Assembly: GCA_964621445.1 (NCBI GenBank)
Contig: CAZUNO010000006.1
Location: 22,011-86,010, forward strand
Direction: 5' to 3'
DNA from: CAZUNO01 sp964621445 [NCBI: Candidatus Hadarchaeota archaeon]
Lineage (GTDB): Archaea > CAYQAE01 > CAYVLA01
DNA length: 64,000 bases
Shown piece by piece: positions 1-9,217 of the stretch. The translations under genes were made by a program, and so were the position numbers. Numbering within the stretch: the first letter of the stretch is position 1; each line of letters begins with the position of its first letter. Under the pieces are notes generated by a model. It worked only from the letters and a program-made list of their open reading frames with translations. It made no database searches and had not been told where the DNA came from.

Positions 1-317
1 TGTTCGTTGCTAAACAGCCAGACCTCGATATCCAGGAGTATCATGTAATCATATTCCAGGAGTTCGGGGTGATTTCGAGGAAAATAGATGCGAACAAATC
101 TCCTCAGCTCCCGAAACGACCAGCCCCTGGCCTTGGATCGGGCTGGGATTACCAAGTACTCGCATGACGGATCGATTCTCAACCAACCCGAAACCAGGAT
201 AATTTGGCTCTGGGCACTGGTTATCAGGACATTCGCCGGTTTCGGGTTGGCCGCCTCGGCCATGGGCCCCAGGAAGCCCAATACCAACAGGACCGTTAAT
301 GCCGGAAACTTCAGCAT
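1..317 (-). CDS. Anchored GATase-like family protein, N-terminal part (gene runs off the left edge)
   Basis: Reading the minus strand from an ATG at 317 gives 105 open codons to the window edge. The first ~22 residues form a signal peptide (hydrophobic stretch ending in an AEA site). The rest matches the N-terminal half of the repeated family seen elsewhere in this window: the block RRFVRIYFPR followed by LLEYDYMILL is almost that of the member at 57290-58534 (RRFIRIYFPR, LLEYDYFLF). It lies 44 bp downstream of the esterase on the same strand, so the two are probably co-transcribed. An AGGT 8 nt before the ATG may act as ribosome-binding site. The C-terminal helical stalk and membrane anchor would lie outside the window. 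Function unknown. Confidence 0.8.
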   Translation of the reverse strand, partial: MLKFPALTVLLVLGFLGPMAEAANPKPANVLITSAQSQIILVSGWLRIDPSCEYLVIPARSKARGWSFRELRRFVRIYFPRNHPELLEYDYMILLDIEVWLFSNE

Positions 318-361
318 CGAGTACCTAAGGCCGGGCAATGCCTAATAAGCTTGGCCGGGGA

Positions 362-2251
362 TCAGTCCCGATTAGGGACCACGGGTTTTTGCGGGGCATA
401 GCCGGGTCTCTCGATCTCCAGATCCTCGGTCATGGCCAGCAGGTGTGGTATGTCGAACTCCCGGAGCAGTCCAAAGCAGAATAAGGGGACCGAGTCCTCA
501 TAATTCACCGGCATTTCTATCAATCTCTTGAGGGAGTATTGTAGACCATCGAGATGTAGGTGGTGGAGGAGATCCGGCTCCAGGGCCGCAGCGCAGAGGG
601 CTCCCATGGAGGTGGAGGCTCCGGTGGCGGAGAGCCGAATGGTGGAACCCATATCGCGTGAAAAGCTTACCAATGAAAGTATCTGGCCGGTGAGAATTCC
701 CAGCGGTCTTTCGCCCACGGCGGAGACCATCATCTGGTATCCCGGAGGGCAATAGGACTCCCCGGTGCCAAATACATCGGCTGTGATGACGGTTCTGTTC
801 CGTGAGAGATGGTCCTTTGCGGGATTCATCAAGTCTCTTCGACCCTTATCCGAGATTAGAATCTGTATCTCCGCCATCTCCTGGTGGAAGGAGGTTATGG
901 GAATCGACCAATCATCTCCCAGCCGGAGGACTTCCTGGGAAACTGGCCCGTCCTCTTCCAGGATATCCCTTTCAGTCTGGTAGTGCCTTAGTCGTATGAT
1001 CGTTCTTAGCCTGTCCCTGGAATCTCGGATCCATTTCACCCTGTGGGGATCGTCCATATCCGGGATATCGTGTTCAGGCAGGTCCTTTGCAGCCTCCCTG
1101 GCAATGGATAGCAGGGTTTGGTTCTCCCTTGGAATTCCCACCGATAGTTGGGACTGGCTGAGGAGTTCATCCTCGAAAGGTAGATCTGACTCGGGGGTAT
1201 CCAGTTCAAAGTGCCGGTTCAGGAACCTATAGAGGCGGCCTCGATTGTCCGCCTCGTAGTTGTGGGTTCCGGGATCCGTGTTCTCGTAGAAATCGAGGTT
1301 TTGACCCTCACCCAGGAGCTTGAATAGTGGCAGCACCGGTTCGTAGATGCTTTTCCTGGTCCTTTCCGACCTGAAGCAGCAATCATCCATCTTATTGTAT
1401 ATAAGCAGGGTAGGCCTGGGGGCACAAAGAGCGGTCATGGCATCGTAATCCCCAACCGAACAGAAGTCAACTGGATTCTGCTCAAGGTCCCCGATATCCG
1501 GATCGTGTGATGGCCGCTGCCATATCGGGGAGTGTCCGGCAACCGGTATTATTGCCCTCACCCTCTGGTCCAGGGAGCTCAGAACTATGGTCTGCCACCC
1601 TCCTCCCGAGAGACCGGTGACCGCAACTCTCTGGGGATCACAATTTGGATGGGATAGAAGCACGTCGAGTCCCCTCTTCGCTGCCAGGTAGAGGGCCCCA
1701 ACCCCCGCCATCCCACAGAGATCGATGTGTCCGATCCTATAGTGAGGAAGGTTCATGCTCAGTTCGCCCATCCCTATGAATTCGGTGTTTAGTGCCATCA
1801 TTCCCCTCTTGACCAGATTGATGCACCTGGCCTGCTTGTAGTCCATGGCCTTTCCGCCGATATGGTGCCCGTTGGTGTTCATGACCCCCGGCACCTTGTC
1901 CTCTAGGTCATCCGGTTCGTATAGCAGAGCTGGTATCCACATCCCCGGATAACCCTCGTAGATCAGTTTCCGTATCTTGTAGCCATGGGAGGTTTCGATG
2001 GTTTCCTTCCATTCCACCTTTGGTTCCAGTTCGGATAATTCGCCTGGCAGGCCCTTCATGTATACATCGTTCAGGAACCGCTTTCTTAGATTAGCGGACT
2101 CCCCAAGCCATTCTTTCGAGCTAAGGGGGGTCTTGAACCGGTGGGCCCGCTTGGTAATGAACCGGTGGACCTCTGACTTATCCGGCTTCTCGTGATCGCT
2201 TTCGGGAAGCAACCTTTGTTGCAATGACTGCTTGATCTCCTCATCCTTCAT
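362..2251 (-). CDS. Alpha/beta hydrolase, acetyl-xylan-esterase-like
   Basis: A 629-residue protein with no signal peptide. The N-terminal ~330 residues form an alpha/beta-hydrolase core: a nucleophile elbow GLSGGGW, a later acidic position in IYNKMDD and a histidine in DPGTHNYE make up a likely Ser-Asp-His triad. This is the arrangement of acetyl-xylan-esterase-type and related large hydrolases. The C-terminal ~250 residues look like a second, degraded hydrolase-like domain without an obvious nucleophile. I chose the ATG at 2251 because GAGGTG lies 9 nt before it; the longer reading from 2398 would overlap the divergent gene at 2355. It is divergent from that gene and probably co-transcribed with the anchored-family gene at 1-317. 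Deacylation of glycans is inferred; the substrate is unknown. Confidence 0.72.
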   Translation of the reverse strand: MKDEEIKQSLQQRLLPESDHEKPDKSEVHRFITKRAHRFKTPLSSKEWLGESANLRKRFLNDVYMKGLPGELSELEPKVEWKETIETSHGYKIRKLIYEGYPGMWIPALLYEPDDLEDKVPGVMNTNGHHIGGKAMDYKQARCINLVKRGMMALNTEFIGMGELSMNLPHYRIGHIDLCGMAGVGALYLAAKRGLDVLLSHPNCDPQRVAVTGLSGGGWQTIVLSSLDQRVRAIIPVAGHSPIWQRPSHDPDIGDLEQNPVDFCSVGDYDAMTALCAPRPTLLIYNKMDDCCFRSERTRKSIYEPVLPLFKLLGEGQNLDFYENTDPGTHNYEADNRGRLYRFLNRHFELDTPESDLPFEDELLSQSQLSVGIPRENQTLLSIAREAAKDLPEHDIPDMDDPHRVKWIRDSRDRLRTIIRLRHYQTERDILEEDGPVSQEVLRLGDDWSIPITSFHQEMAEIQILISDKGRRDLMNPAKDHLSRNRTVITADVFGTGESYCPPGYQMMVSAVGERPLGILTGQILSLVSFSRDMGSTIRLSATGASTSMGALCAAALEPDLLHHLHLDGLQYSLKRLIEMPVNYEDSVPLFCFGLLREFDIPHLLAMTEDLEIERPGYAPQKPVVPNRD

Positions 2252-2316
2252 CAAAATGACACCTCGTGGGGAGAATATTGGTGGAAAGAAAAGTATTCCC
2301 TTCGTGTGAAGGGTAA

Positions 2317-2322
2317 TTTTTA
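2317..2322 (+). promoter_or_regulatory. TATA-like box for the gene at 2355
   Basis: A T-rich TTTTTA element, within AATTTTTATTC, lies about 35 bp before the ATG at 2355. This is compatible with transcription starting about 9 nt before the start codon. It sits in the 103-bp gap shared with the divergent esterase. Confidence 0.35.
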
Positions 2323-2354
2323 TTCGACCGGCTACCCGAGAAAATTGTTGGTAG

Positions 2355-3572
2355 ATGGATAGCACAGAAGCAATGGCGTTGATCCTTGCTTTTGCCATAT
2401 GGATATCGGCAATAACTACGGTTCAGGGCACGCGAATTAGCCCTAACGGCAGGATTAGGACCATATGCTTTGGGGATATAATCGATCAGACTGGCGGTTA
2501 CAACAGCTATGTGGTCTTTCGTCAGGACCCATCCATTGAAACCACCTTCGTTCCTACTAGACCGGACTATCTCGGCGGCATTGAAAACGCTCTCCGGAAC
2601 ATGAGGGTATACATGCCCAGGACGTATGGAAGCCTGGTCCGATCCTACGACATAGTGGTAAGTAGCGATGCGGACCGGTCGGTGTTTACCACCGAGTGGA
2701 TAGGCTGGATATCGGATTCGGTGAGGGAGGATGGCCTGGGCATTCTGTGGCTAGGAAGCATAGCCCACGAAAGTTTTGTCTCCTGGGAGGGCACAACGGT
2801 TACCGATGTGCTTCCCTGCACACAGGTGGTCACCTCTCTGGGGAAATTCTGGTTGCATGGAAAGACCCTGAGGGTCAGGATATGGCAACCGGAGGAGCCC
2901 TTGATGAAGGCCTTGCCATGGGAGGAATCACCCCCGCTATCCAACCTTAATCTTCAGACCCCGAAATCGGGGAGCGATGTTTGGGCCCGAGTTGACCAGG
3001 GCAATCATCCCCTGATCAGTTTTTGGAACGTGGGGGACGGCGCGGGTCTAAACTTTGCCAGCAAGTTTCCCGGAGGGGTTTCCAGATGGGCCGAGGATTG
3101 GGAGTATTTCCCTCAGGCCATGATGTACCTGGTTTACCGGGTGGCGGAGAAGGACCTCCCGGACGACCCACATCTCTTCAGAGCGGCCATAACCGGGTTC
3201 ATTGAATTCGAGCAGTTCAACTCAATATTGGTCTCGCTAATTTCCTGGGTGGAGAAATTCGGGGGAAGCACGGTCAGGCTTTCGCAGATGGTTGAGGATT
3301 TGGAGGCCGCCCGGATGGATGCCTATAGCCATTACCTGGAGGGAGACATGCAGGCAACCATCGAATCCCTTCGCGAAACAAGGGAACGCCAAATTGAGAT
3401 CCGGGGGGAAGCGGTGAAGGCAAAGGACAGGGCCTTGCTATGGATCTATGTAATCGAGTGGTTCATACTTATGCCAACTCTGATGATATCCGGTTTTGTT
3501 CTCTGGACGCTCATGGTAGAGAAGAGGCTATACAGGGAGGTAGGCCTGTCCAGGTTTTCGCCCGGTGAATAG
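2355..3572 (+). CDS. Anchored GATase-like family protein (member B)
   Basis: A 405-residue exported protein: signal peptide (residues 1-23), a ~270-residue alpha/beta domain of glutamine-amidotransferase/ThuA-like appearance, a helical stalk with a TPR-like helix pair, one transmembrane segment near residues 360-385 and a short basic tail. Family landmarks are the block MRVYMPRTYG, then a YD pair, and the C-terminal signature WIYVIEW...G...WTLMVEKRLY. No cysteine stands at a GATase nucleophile position, so catalysis is doubtful. Its closest relative here is the member at 43753 (shared ICFGD, DQ-GG-NSYVV, VPTRP-YLG, WLGSI). Cell-surface location with the domain outside is inferred from the signal peptide and C-terminal anchor. 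Function unknown. Confidence 0.82.
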   Translation: MDSTEAMALILAFAIWISAITTVQGTRISPNGRIRTICFGDIIDQTGGYNSYVVFRQDPSIETTFVPTRPDYLGGIENALRNMRVYMPRTYGSLVRSYDIVVSSDADRSVFTTEWIGWISDSVREDGLGILWLGSIAHESFVSWEGTTVTDVLPCTQVVTSLGKFWLHGKTLRVRIWQPEEPLMKALPWEESPPLSNLNLQTPKSGSDVWARVDQGNHPLISFWNVGDGAGLNFASKFPGGVSRWAEDWEYFPQAMMYLVYRVAEKDLPDDPHLFRAAITGFIEFEQFNSILVSLISWVEKFGGSTVRLSQMVEDLEAARMDAYSHYLEGDMQATIESLRETRERQIEIRGEAVKAKDRALLWIYVIEWFILMPTLMISGFVLWTLMVEKRLYREVGLSRFSPGE

Positions 3573-3867
3573 GCTAGAGAGTCGGTCGGTTTCCACATAT
3601 CTATTCAGGAAATCTCAAAACTCGACGAGCTGAGCACCTTGGTCTATGATTAATCCCTTGAGCATTCTCGGGAACATCCCTCAGAAGCATGATGTGAAGG
3701 CAGCGAATATCCTTTTCCCGGCCCTAAATCCCAATCAACCCTTTCGAGATGGCCAACCCAGGGCCCGGTAAGCCCTTGCTACACCCACTCAGGAAGGGGG
3801 TTTATGATTAGACTGATGTCAGCGGACCACAAGAGATATGAGATGTTGATCCTCTCCCCACCAACGG
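3573..3867 (+). other. Intergenic region, 295 bp
   Basis: No gene, RNA or clear inverted repeat was found. Two imperfect copies of TATGATTA (near 3645 and 3802) are the only repetition noticed. A weak A/T-rich element precedes the glycosidase gene. Confidence 0.4.
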
Positions 3868-5721
3868 ATGGGACCCCAGGATGAAGAGGCGGGCGTGGTC
3901 GATTATTCAAACAGCCCTTATGGTGGGATGGCCGGATTGCCACTTCACAAGGTCGACCTGAAGAAGGGTTTCTGGCAGGAACGCGTGGAGGCCGGAAGGA
4001 GAAATGGAATCCCCGGTTACCTCCGGTCCCTGGAGGAACATGGGGTATTGGACAACTTCCGTAGATTATCGGGGAGGGAGGGTGTTGAGAGAAGTGGTCC
4101 CGTCCACATGGATTCCGACCTTTACAAGTGGGTGGAGGCCGCTTCATACAGCCTCAGCACCACCCCCGATAAAAAACTGGAGTCGGAGCTTGAGACCGTA
4201 ATTGACGTCATAAGGTCCGCCCAGGACGAGGACGGGTACCTAAACACCTACTTCGTGGAAGAGAGGGCGGACGACCGTTTCTCTAATCTCAAGGACGACC
4301 ATGAGCTGTACTGTGCCGGACATCTAATACAGGCAGCGGTGGCCCACTATAGATCCACAGGAGAGCGGAAGCTTCTCGAATGTGCCCTTGAATTCGCCGA
4401 TTACCTAGCATCGGTATTCGGCCCCGGGAAACGACGGGGGTTCAGTGGACACCCGGAATTGGAGATGGCCCTCGTCGAGCTCTATCGCACCTCCGGGGAC
4501 GGGAAGTACCTGGACCTCGCCGACTATCTCCTGGACCAATTGGGTTTTTCCCAAAGACGCGAGATGAAGGGCCATGCGGTGAGGGCCTGCTATGCCTGTT
4601 GCGGGGGAGCTGATCTCTATGCCGAGACCGGTCAGGAAGGGATGAGAAGGGCACTGGAATCTCTTTGGAGCGACATGTCAAGTAGAAAGGTGTATGTCAC
4701 CGGGGGAGTTGGTGCCAGGCATGCCGGGGAGAGCTTCGGCCAGGCATATGAACTTCCCAACCTGAGAGCTTACTCGGAGACCTGCGCCGCGATCTCGAAT
4801 GCAATGTGGGACTGGAGAATGTTGCTCCTTACCGGGGAGTGCAGGTATGCGGATATGATGGAAAGGGTGCTATACAATGGATTCTTGTCAGGGGTTTCAC
4901 TGTCGGGGGATCGCTATTTCTACGTGAACCCCCTGGAGAGCTCCAGTGATCCCGAGATGGGTAACTGGGGCCATGAAAGAAGGGAATGGTTTAGCACTCC
5001 CTGTTGCCTTGGAAACGTTCAGCGAATGTTGGCCTCCCTGCCCGGGTATATCTACGGGCGGGAGGACCAAGCCTTGTGGATCAACCTGTATCAGAGCTCG
5101 GATCTGGAAACCAGGATAGGAACCAGTAGGGTTAACCTGGTTCAGCGGACCGATTATCCCTGGTCGGGGAAGGTCAGGATAAAGGTCGAGTGTGATCCAG
5201 GGAGGGATTTCTCCCTCATGGTGCGGATACCATCCTGGAGCCAGGAGACAAGGGTAACCCTGGAAAATGAGGAGCTGAATGCCCGACCGGGAACCTACCT
5301 GGAGATTGAACGGGAGTGGAATGGCGCTGAGCTTGTACTGGAACTCGATATGCAGGCTCGGTTGCTTGGCTCTCACCCCATGGTGAGGGAGGATTTCGGG
5401 TCGGTGGCCATCAGCAGGGGTCCCTTGGTCTATTGTCTGGAGAGCATTGACAACCCGGGAATCGATGTCAGGAGGGTCATGGTTGGCCCGGATGTTGAGC
5501 TTGATTATGAGTTCAAGCCCGATGTCCTGGGAGGCATCGGCACCGTGGCCTTTGAAGGACTAGAGATTCTGGATGCGGGGGATCTGTATGCGAGCAGAGG
5601 TGAAAGGGCCCCGAAGCTGCGTGAATGCCGGGTCCAGGCCATTCCATACTATGCATGGGCGAATAGGGGGAGATCCTCTATGCTGGTTTGGGTGCCGGTA
5701 TGTCCATCAAGGTGGATTTAA
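3868..5721 (+). CDS. GH127-family (DUF1680) glycosidase, beta-L-arabinofuranosidase-like
   Basis: A 617-residue protein without a signal peptide. It matches the GH127/DUF1680 pattern: DGYLNTYF, HELYCAGHLIQAAVAHY (here DHELYCAG), then AYSETCAAI, a YNGFLSG block, and STPCCLGNVQRM. In characterised members a zinc ion is held by a glutamate and three cysteines, one of which is the nucleophile; SETC (Glu and Cys) and PCC (two Cys) supply all four here, so the active site looks intact. A C-terminal beta-sandwich follows. The start is uncertain: ATG 3868 is given, but an ATG at 3928 begins nearer the conserved LKKGFW block. It probably removes beta-linked arabinofuranose or related sugars inside the cell. 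An anchored-family gene follows 73 bp downstream. Confidence 0.88.
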   Translation: MGPQDEEAGVVDYSNSPYGGMAGLPLHKVDLKKGFWQERVEAGRRNGIPGYLRSLEEHGVLDNFRRLSGREGVERSGPVHMDSDLYKWVEAASYSLSTTPDKKLESELETVIDVIRSAQDEDGYLNTYFVEERADDRFSNLKDDHELYCAGHLIQAAVAHYRSTGERKLLECALEFADYLASVFGPGKRRGFSGHPELEMALVELYRTSGDGKYLDLADYLLDQLGFSQRREMKGHAVRACYACCGGADLYAETGQEGMRRALESLWSDMSSRKVYVTGGVGARHAGESFGQAYELPNLRAYSETCAAISNAMWDWRMLLLTGECRYADMMERVLYNGFLSGVSLSGDRYFYVNPLESSSDPEMGNWGHERREWFSTPCCLGNVQRMLASLPGYIYGREDQALWINLYQSSDLETRIGTSRVNLVQRTDYPWSGKVRIKVECDPGRDFSLMVRIPSWSQETRVTLENEELNARPGTYLEIEREWNGAELVLELDMQARLLGSHPMVREDFGSVAISRGPLVYCLESIDNPGIDVRRVMVGPDVELDYEFKPDVLGGIGTVAFEGLEILDAGDLYASRGERAPKLRECRVQAIPYYAWANRGRSSMLVWVPVCPSRWI

Positions 5722-5763
5722 TTGCAGTCGGGAGATAGGCAATGGGAAGGCCAGGTCCTTACC

Positions 5764-5773
5764 TTTTTTATAG
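5764..5773 (+). promoter_or_regulatory. TATA box, leaderless-type promoter
   Basis: TTTTTTATAG is centred about 27 bp before the TTG at 5795, the expected archaeal TATA-to-start spacing. This supports a leaderless transcript for the anchored-family gene. Confidence 0.55.
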
Positions 5774-5794
5774 GTAGGAATAGGATTCAATATA

Positions 5795-7031
5795 TTGAAG
5801 CTTGCTATAATTCTTGCATGCGCGGTAGTTCTCCTAATCCTTACACCCATCTATGGGGAGAACGGTGAGCGGGCTCTGGACTTCTTTCTACTGGGTGATG
5901 TATCGGGGTGGCCCAACCATCTTGGTGATGATGAGCCGGCAGTGGAGCTGACTCTAGTACCCTGCCGGGCATTCGGCCAGGATATCTCGGACGAGTTCCT
6001 GTTCAGGTGGAGCAGGATATATTTTCCCCGGGGGAAGAGCCAACTGCTTGAATATGACGTTTTGTTCCTTGCCCGTCCCAGGTTGAATTTCTTCACCATA
6101 AATCAGCAGGAAATGATGGTCGATTTTATCGGTACGGGCGGGCGGGTTTCAATTGCTTACCCCTTGAGCCATTACAGGGAGGTACAGGAGCCCTGGATGA
6201 ACAGCCCCATATCGGATACCATGCCCATAGATTTCGATCGTTTCGTGATCGCGGTTCGCGAGGGGCTAGGACAGTGGGGGAGCCGGGGAAAGGGTTTTGC
6301 GGAGTTGGAGTTGGTTTCCGGAATGCCCCCGATCTTCAGCCCCTTTGGGAAAACCGAGGCCTTTTCGGGCCATATATACGAGCAGTTCAGGCCTGCATAT
6401 GCCAAACAGGGAGCCAGCGTTTGGATTCGGGCGGTCAACGGTCCCCCGTTGGAGCCAACTGTCCCGGCTTTCATTTCCTGGGAGTATGGGAAACCAAACC
6501 TGGGGATTTGGGATACAGCCTGGAATTGGCAGGAATCACTGGCAAGTAGCGGGAGAATGGTGGGAATTGATGTTCCTAAACCTCTGCTATCACACAAAGG
6601 GCATGGAGACCATGAATTATGACGATGCGCTGATGAAAATCAGCGTCAAGTCGTCCTTCTCGGATTACAGAAATTCCCTTTCAATGTTTCATAATATTGT
6701 GGACTTCGTTTCTCGGGTGGGAGCAAACACTGCGTCGGCTGACGATGTTATCCTGGAGGGTCAGGAGCGGTATCACCAGGCCGAGAATTTCTATCTGGAC
6801 GGGAATTACGACCAGGCTGACGCCAAGATGGCCGATGCCTTGATGGTTATCTCCGAGGCAATGGATAGGGCCACCAGGGCCAAGGACCGGGCCCTGACCT
6901 GGATCTATATATCGGAGTGGATGGCAACCATGGGCGTGGCCTTGTTTTCAGGTATCGTGCTCTGGTGGCTGATGGTCAGGAGGAGATTGTATCATGAGAT
7001 ACCGACCACGGAGCTGGATAGGTCCGGGTGA
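5795..7031 (+). pseudogene. Anchored GATase-like family protein (member C), interrupted by a frameshift
   Basis: Two overlapping reading frames make one family member. From TTG 5795 the first frame gives a signal peptide (~21 residues), the block SRIYFPRGK, LLEYDVLFL, then SWEYG and GIW, and stops at 6622. The second frame supplies the expected continuation LMFLNLCYHTKG, a stalk with DFVSRVGANT, the transmembrane signature WIYISEW...WWLMVRRRLYHEI, and stops at 7031. By comparison with the other members, the change of frame falls near 6550-6575. It fits one surplus base (or two missing). It may be a genuine mutation or a sequence error; no homopolymer is present at the site. The downstream gene overlaps its stop codon. 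Confidence 0.75.
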
Positions 7032-7081
7032 GAAGAACGGAGAACAATATATTCAATAATGGCTCACTTTTTTCATCATCG

Positions 7082-8359
7082 ATGCCTGCGAGTTTGTTCC
7101 CTGAAATCGTCATGAAGGCTACCGGCAAGATCCTGGGAGCACAAAATCTTGTCCTGATCATGATTCTCATGCTGGCATTCCCAAGTGCGGAGGCCCAGGA
7201 AACTGAAAACAACTTCATTCTGATAGGTCAGGTTTTTCCCCATGAGTGCCCGGTCCCCGGATGGCTCGAGAAACAGCCGGGATTTGAGTTCATATTGATA
7301 CCGACTGATACCGATAAGCTGGCCCTCGATCAGGAGGCCGCCAAGAGATATGTGAGGCAATACTTCCCAAGGACCAAAACCGATCTATTTGCCGTGTATG
7401 ACTTCGTGGTCATGCCCGATACAAACATCCATCCATTCACCACCACCCAGATAGCCTGGATGGAGGAGGGATTCAGGGAGCACGAGATCGGGGCCTTTGT
7501 GACCGTGGGGGCCGATGTGTCGGGTTCCTACGAAAATGACTGGTTGGATTCCCCGCTTCATGATGTTCTTCCCATAAACCTAAAGGACCAGTACCGCGTT
7601 GGCTCCTACTTCACGATCAGGATAAAGAAGGAGGAGCCACCGGTTCTATCCATGTTTCGCGATAAGGATATAGAGAGCTATGAGGGTAGTTGCCCCTGTT
7701 CCCGAAGTTTTCCCAGGCCGGGAGCGACGACCTGGGCCGAAGCGTCCTACACGGGAACCGGCCTTGTTTACCCCTGGTTGGTTTCCTGGAAATTGGGAAC
7801 GGAAGGGGGTCACATATGGACCGCGGCAGACGACCTGGATCATCAGTGGTGGTGGCCTGGTGGGGTTAGAGTTCAGTCCACGAATCCCTACGCGGGGGAT
7901 GTTTTCATGAATATCGTGTTCTACTCCCTGGGCCGCCCTCTTCCCGAGGATATCTCCCTGATACACATGATCCGCGACCGGTTCGACGTCTATAAGACCG
8001 ATAAGCAGCTTATCATCGGGGTGATAAACTGGGCCGACAAGCTGGGTGCCAATACCGATAAGGCCGAGTCCGCACTCGCCAGGGTGGAGGAGATTCACCA
8101 GGACGCGATTCATAAGTACTCTCAGGGCCAGTACGAGGAGTCGCTTGATGCTCTCGACTCGGCTATGGAGGAGGCCAAGAAGGCACTGGAGGTTGCCTAC
8201 GAGACGAAGAGGAATGCCATGTTCTATATCTACCTCGTTGAGTGGCTGGCAACCACGGGCGCCCTTCTTCTCAGCGGGTCCGTGCTGTACACCTTGATGG
8301 TGAGAAGACGGCTCTACCGTTCTATAGAGACCACAAGACTAGCGAGGCAGGAGGAATAG
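7082..8359 (+). CDS. Anchored GATase-like family protein (member D)
   Basis: An exported family member of ~425 residues. Signal peptide ending near AEA, a GATase-like domain with RQYFPRTKTD and YDFVVM, SWKLG, a stalk with NWADKLGANTDKAE, a TPR-like helix pair (YSQGQYEESLDAL) and a C-terminal membrane anchor YIYLVEW...YTLMVRRRLYRSI. The start is ambiguous. A GTG at 7028 overlaps the stop of the preceding gene but would make a long polar leader; ATG 7082 lies about 30 bp after a TATA-like AATATATTC (7046-7054); ATG 7112 sits closest to the hydrophobic stretch. I chose 7082. It forms an apparent operon with the next two genes (3-bp and 0-bp gaps). Function unknown. Confidence 0.8.
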   Translation: MPASLFPEIVMKATGKILGAQNLVLIMILMLAFPSAEAQETENNFILIGQVFPHECPVPGWLEKQPGFEFILIPTDTDKLALDQEAAKRYVRQYFPRTKTDLFAVYDFVVMPDTNIHPFTTTQIAWMEEGFREHEIGAFVTVGADVSGSYENDWLDSPLHDVLPINLKDQYRVGSYFTIRIKKEEPPVLSMFRDKDIESYEGSCPCSRSFPRPGATTWAEASYTGTGLVYPWLVSWKLGTEGGHIWTAADDLDHQWWWPGGVRVQSTNPYAGDVFMNIVFYSLGRPLPEDISLIHMIRDRFDVYKTDKQLIIGVINWADKLGANTDKAESALARVEEIHQDAIHKYSQGQYEESLDALDSAMEEAKKALEVAYETKRNAMFYIYLVEWLATTGALLLSGSVLYTLMVRRRLYRSIETTRLARQEE

Positions 8360-8362
8360 AGG

Positions 8363-9217
8363 ATGGAGGGGAGCAAGCTCCGCAGTTACCTGGCTATCTT
8401 TCTGATAGTAATCGTGATATCTACATCGCTGACCGCAGTCGCCTGGATTTGGAGGGAGGGGGGAATCCGTAAGCTGTCATTGAGCGGGCCAGATTACATA
8501 TTCCAAGCGGCTCAAGGGACGGCCACCTTATCCCTAACCGTCTCACCCCAGAGCAAGCTCGATGTGCTGGAGTTCCGGTTCCGGTCCCTGGTGGAAAGGG
8601 ACATGTCGGAGCTCAACCTAAACGTCTCGATGGTGCGGGACTTGGAGGACCTAAGATACGCCTGGGCCTCGGTGGAGGATCGCCTGAAATATTTTGATCT
8701 CATCGAGGCAGGGGATTACGTCTCGGTCCACAATGTTTCAATCACAAATGAGGAGGACCTGAGGATGGTTCTTTTCGACTTCGGGAAGTTGTACTCCTGT
8801 CTTTACGATTCAAGGCATGACAATGAGTCCCTGACCTCCTATGCATTCCTGCTTAACTCGACCAACCACATAGTTGGTTGCTTCGAGGGGTATTCGGATT
8901 TCGTGGCCGTGAGGAAGAAGAGAGGGGTCCTGCTGACCAGGAATGACGTCCTGAGGCTAGTCCGCGTCCAATCGGGGGAAGAGGTGGAGGAGTACTACGG
9001 AGATGCTGATGCGGAACCCTCCACTGAGGACCTTTCCCCTTGGGGACAGATAGCCTTTGAACAGGTGGAGACCGATGAACCGTACGGGGTGACCTTGATC
9101 ATCAAGGAGGGAAAGCTATCCACGGGAAGGTTGATTCTTTGTGCGGAGACCTTTGGGGATGGTAGATGGTATCCGGAGTGCTCCGGGTACTGGCTGGTTA
9201 AAACGGAGTTGGACTAG
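8363..9217 (+). CDS. N-terminally membrane-anchored exported protein of unknown function
   Basis: A 284-residue protein not recognised as a known family. Residues ~8-28 form one hydrophobic helix (signal anchor), followed by ~255 residues of mixed alpha/beta character. Several NxS/T sequons and paired cysteines (YSC, GCFE, LCAE, PECSG) suggest an extracellular domain. AGGAGG lies 8 nt before the ATG. The gene sits 3 bp after member D and abuts the ThuA-like gene, so the three are probably co-transcribed. A protein of the same size and architecture at 55132-55977 also neighbours a ThuA-like gene, which suggests the pair works together. Confidence 0.7.
   Translation: MEGSKLRSYLAIFLIVIVISTSLTAVAWIWREGGIRKLSLSGPDYIFQAAQGTATLSLTVSPQSKLDVLEFRFRSLVERDMSELNLNVSMVRDLEDLRYAWASVEDRLKYFDLIEAGDYVSVHNVSITNEEDLRMVLFDFGKLYSCLYDSRHDNESLTSYAFLLNSTNHIVGCFEGYSDFVAVRKKRGVLLTRNDVLRLVRVQSGEEVEEYYGDADAEPSTEDLSPWGQIAFEQVETDEPYGVTLIIKEGKLSTGRLILCAETFGDGRWYPECSGYWLVKTELD

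Noticed and set aside
88-345. 85-codon plus-strand frame at the left edge.
   Set aside because: Antisense to a convincing partial member of the anchored family with signal peptide and conserved block.
2252-2398. N-terminal extension of the esterase from 2398.
   Set aside because: It would overlap the signal-peptide region of the divergent gene; a good ribosome-binding site precedes ATG 2251.
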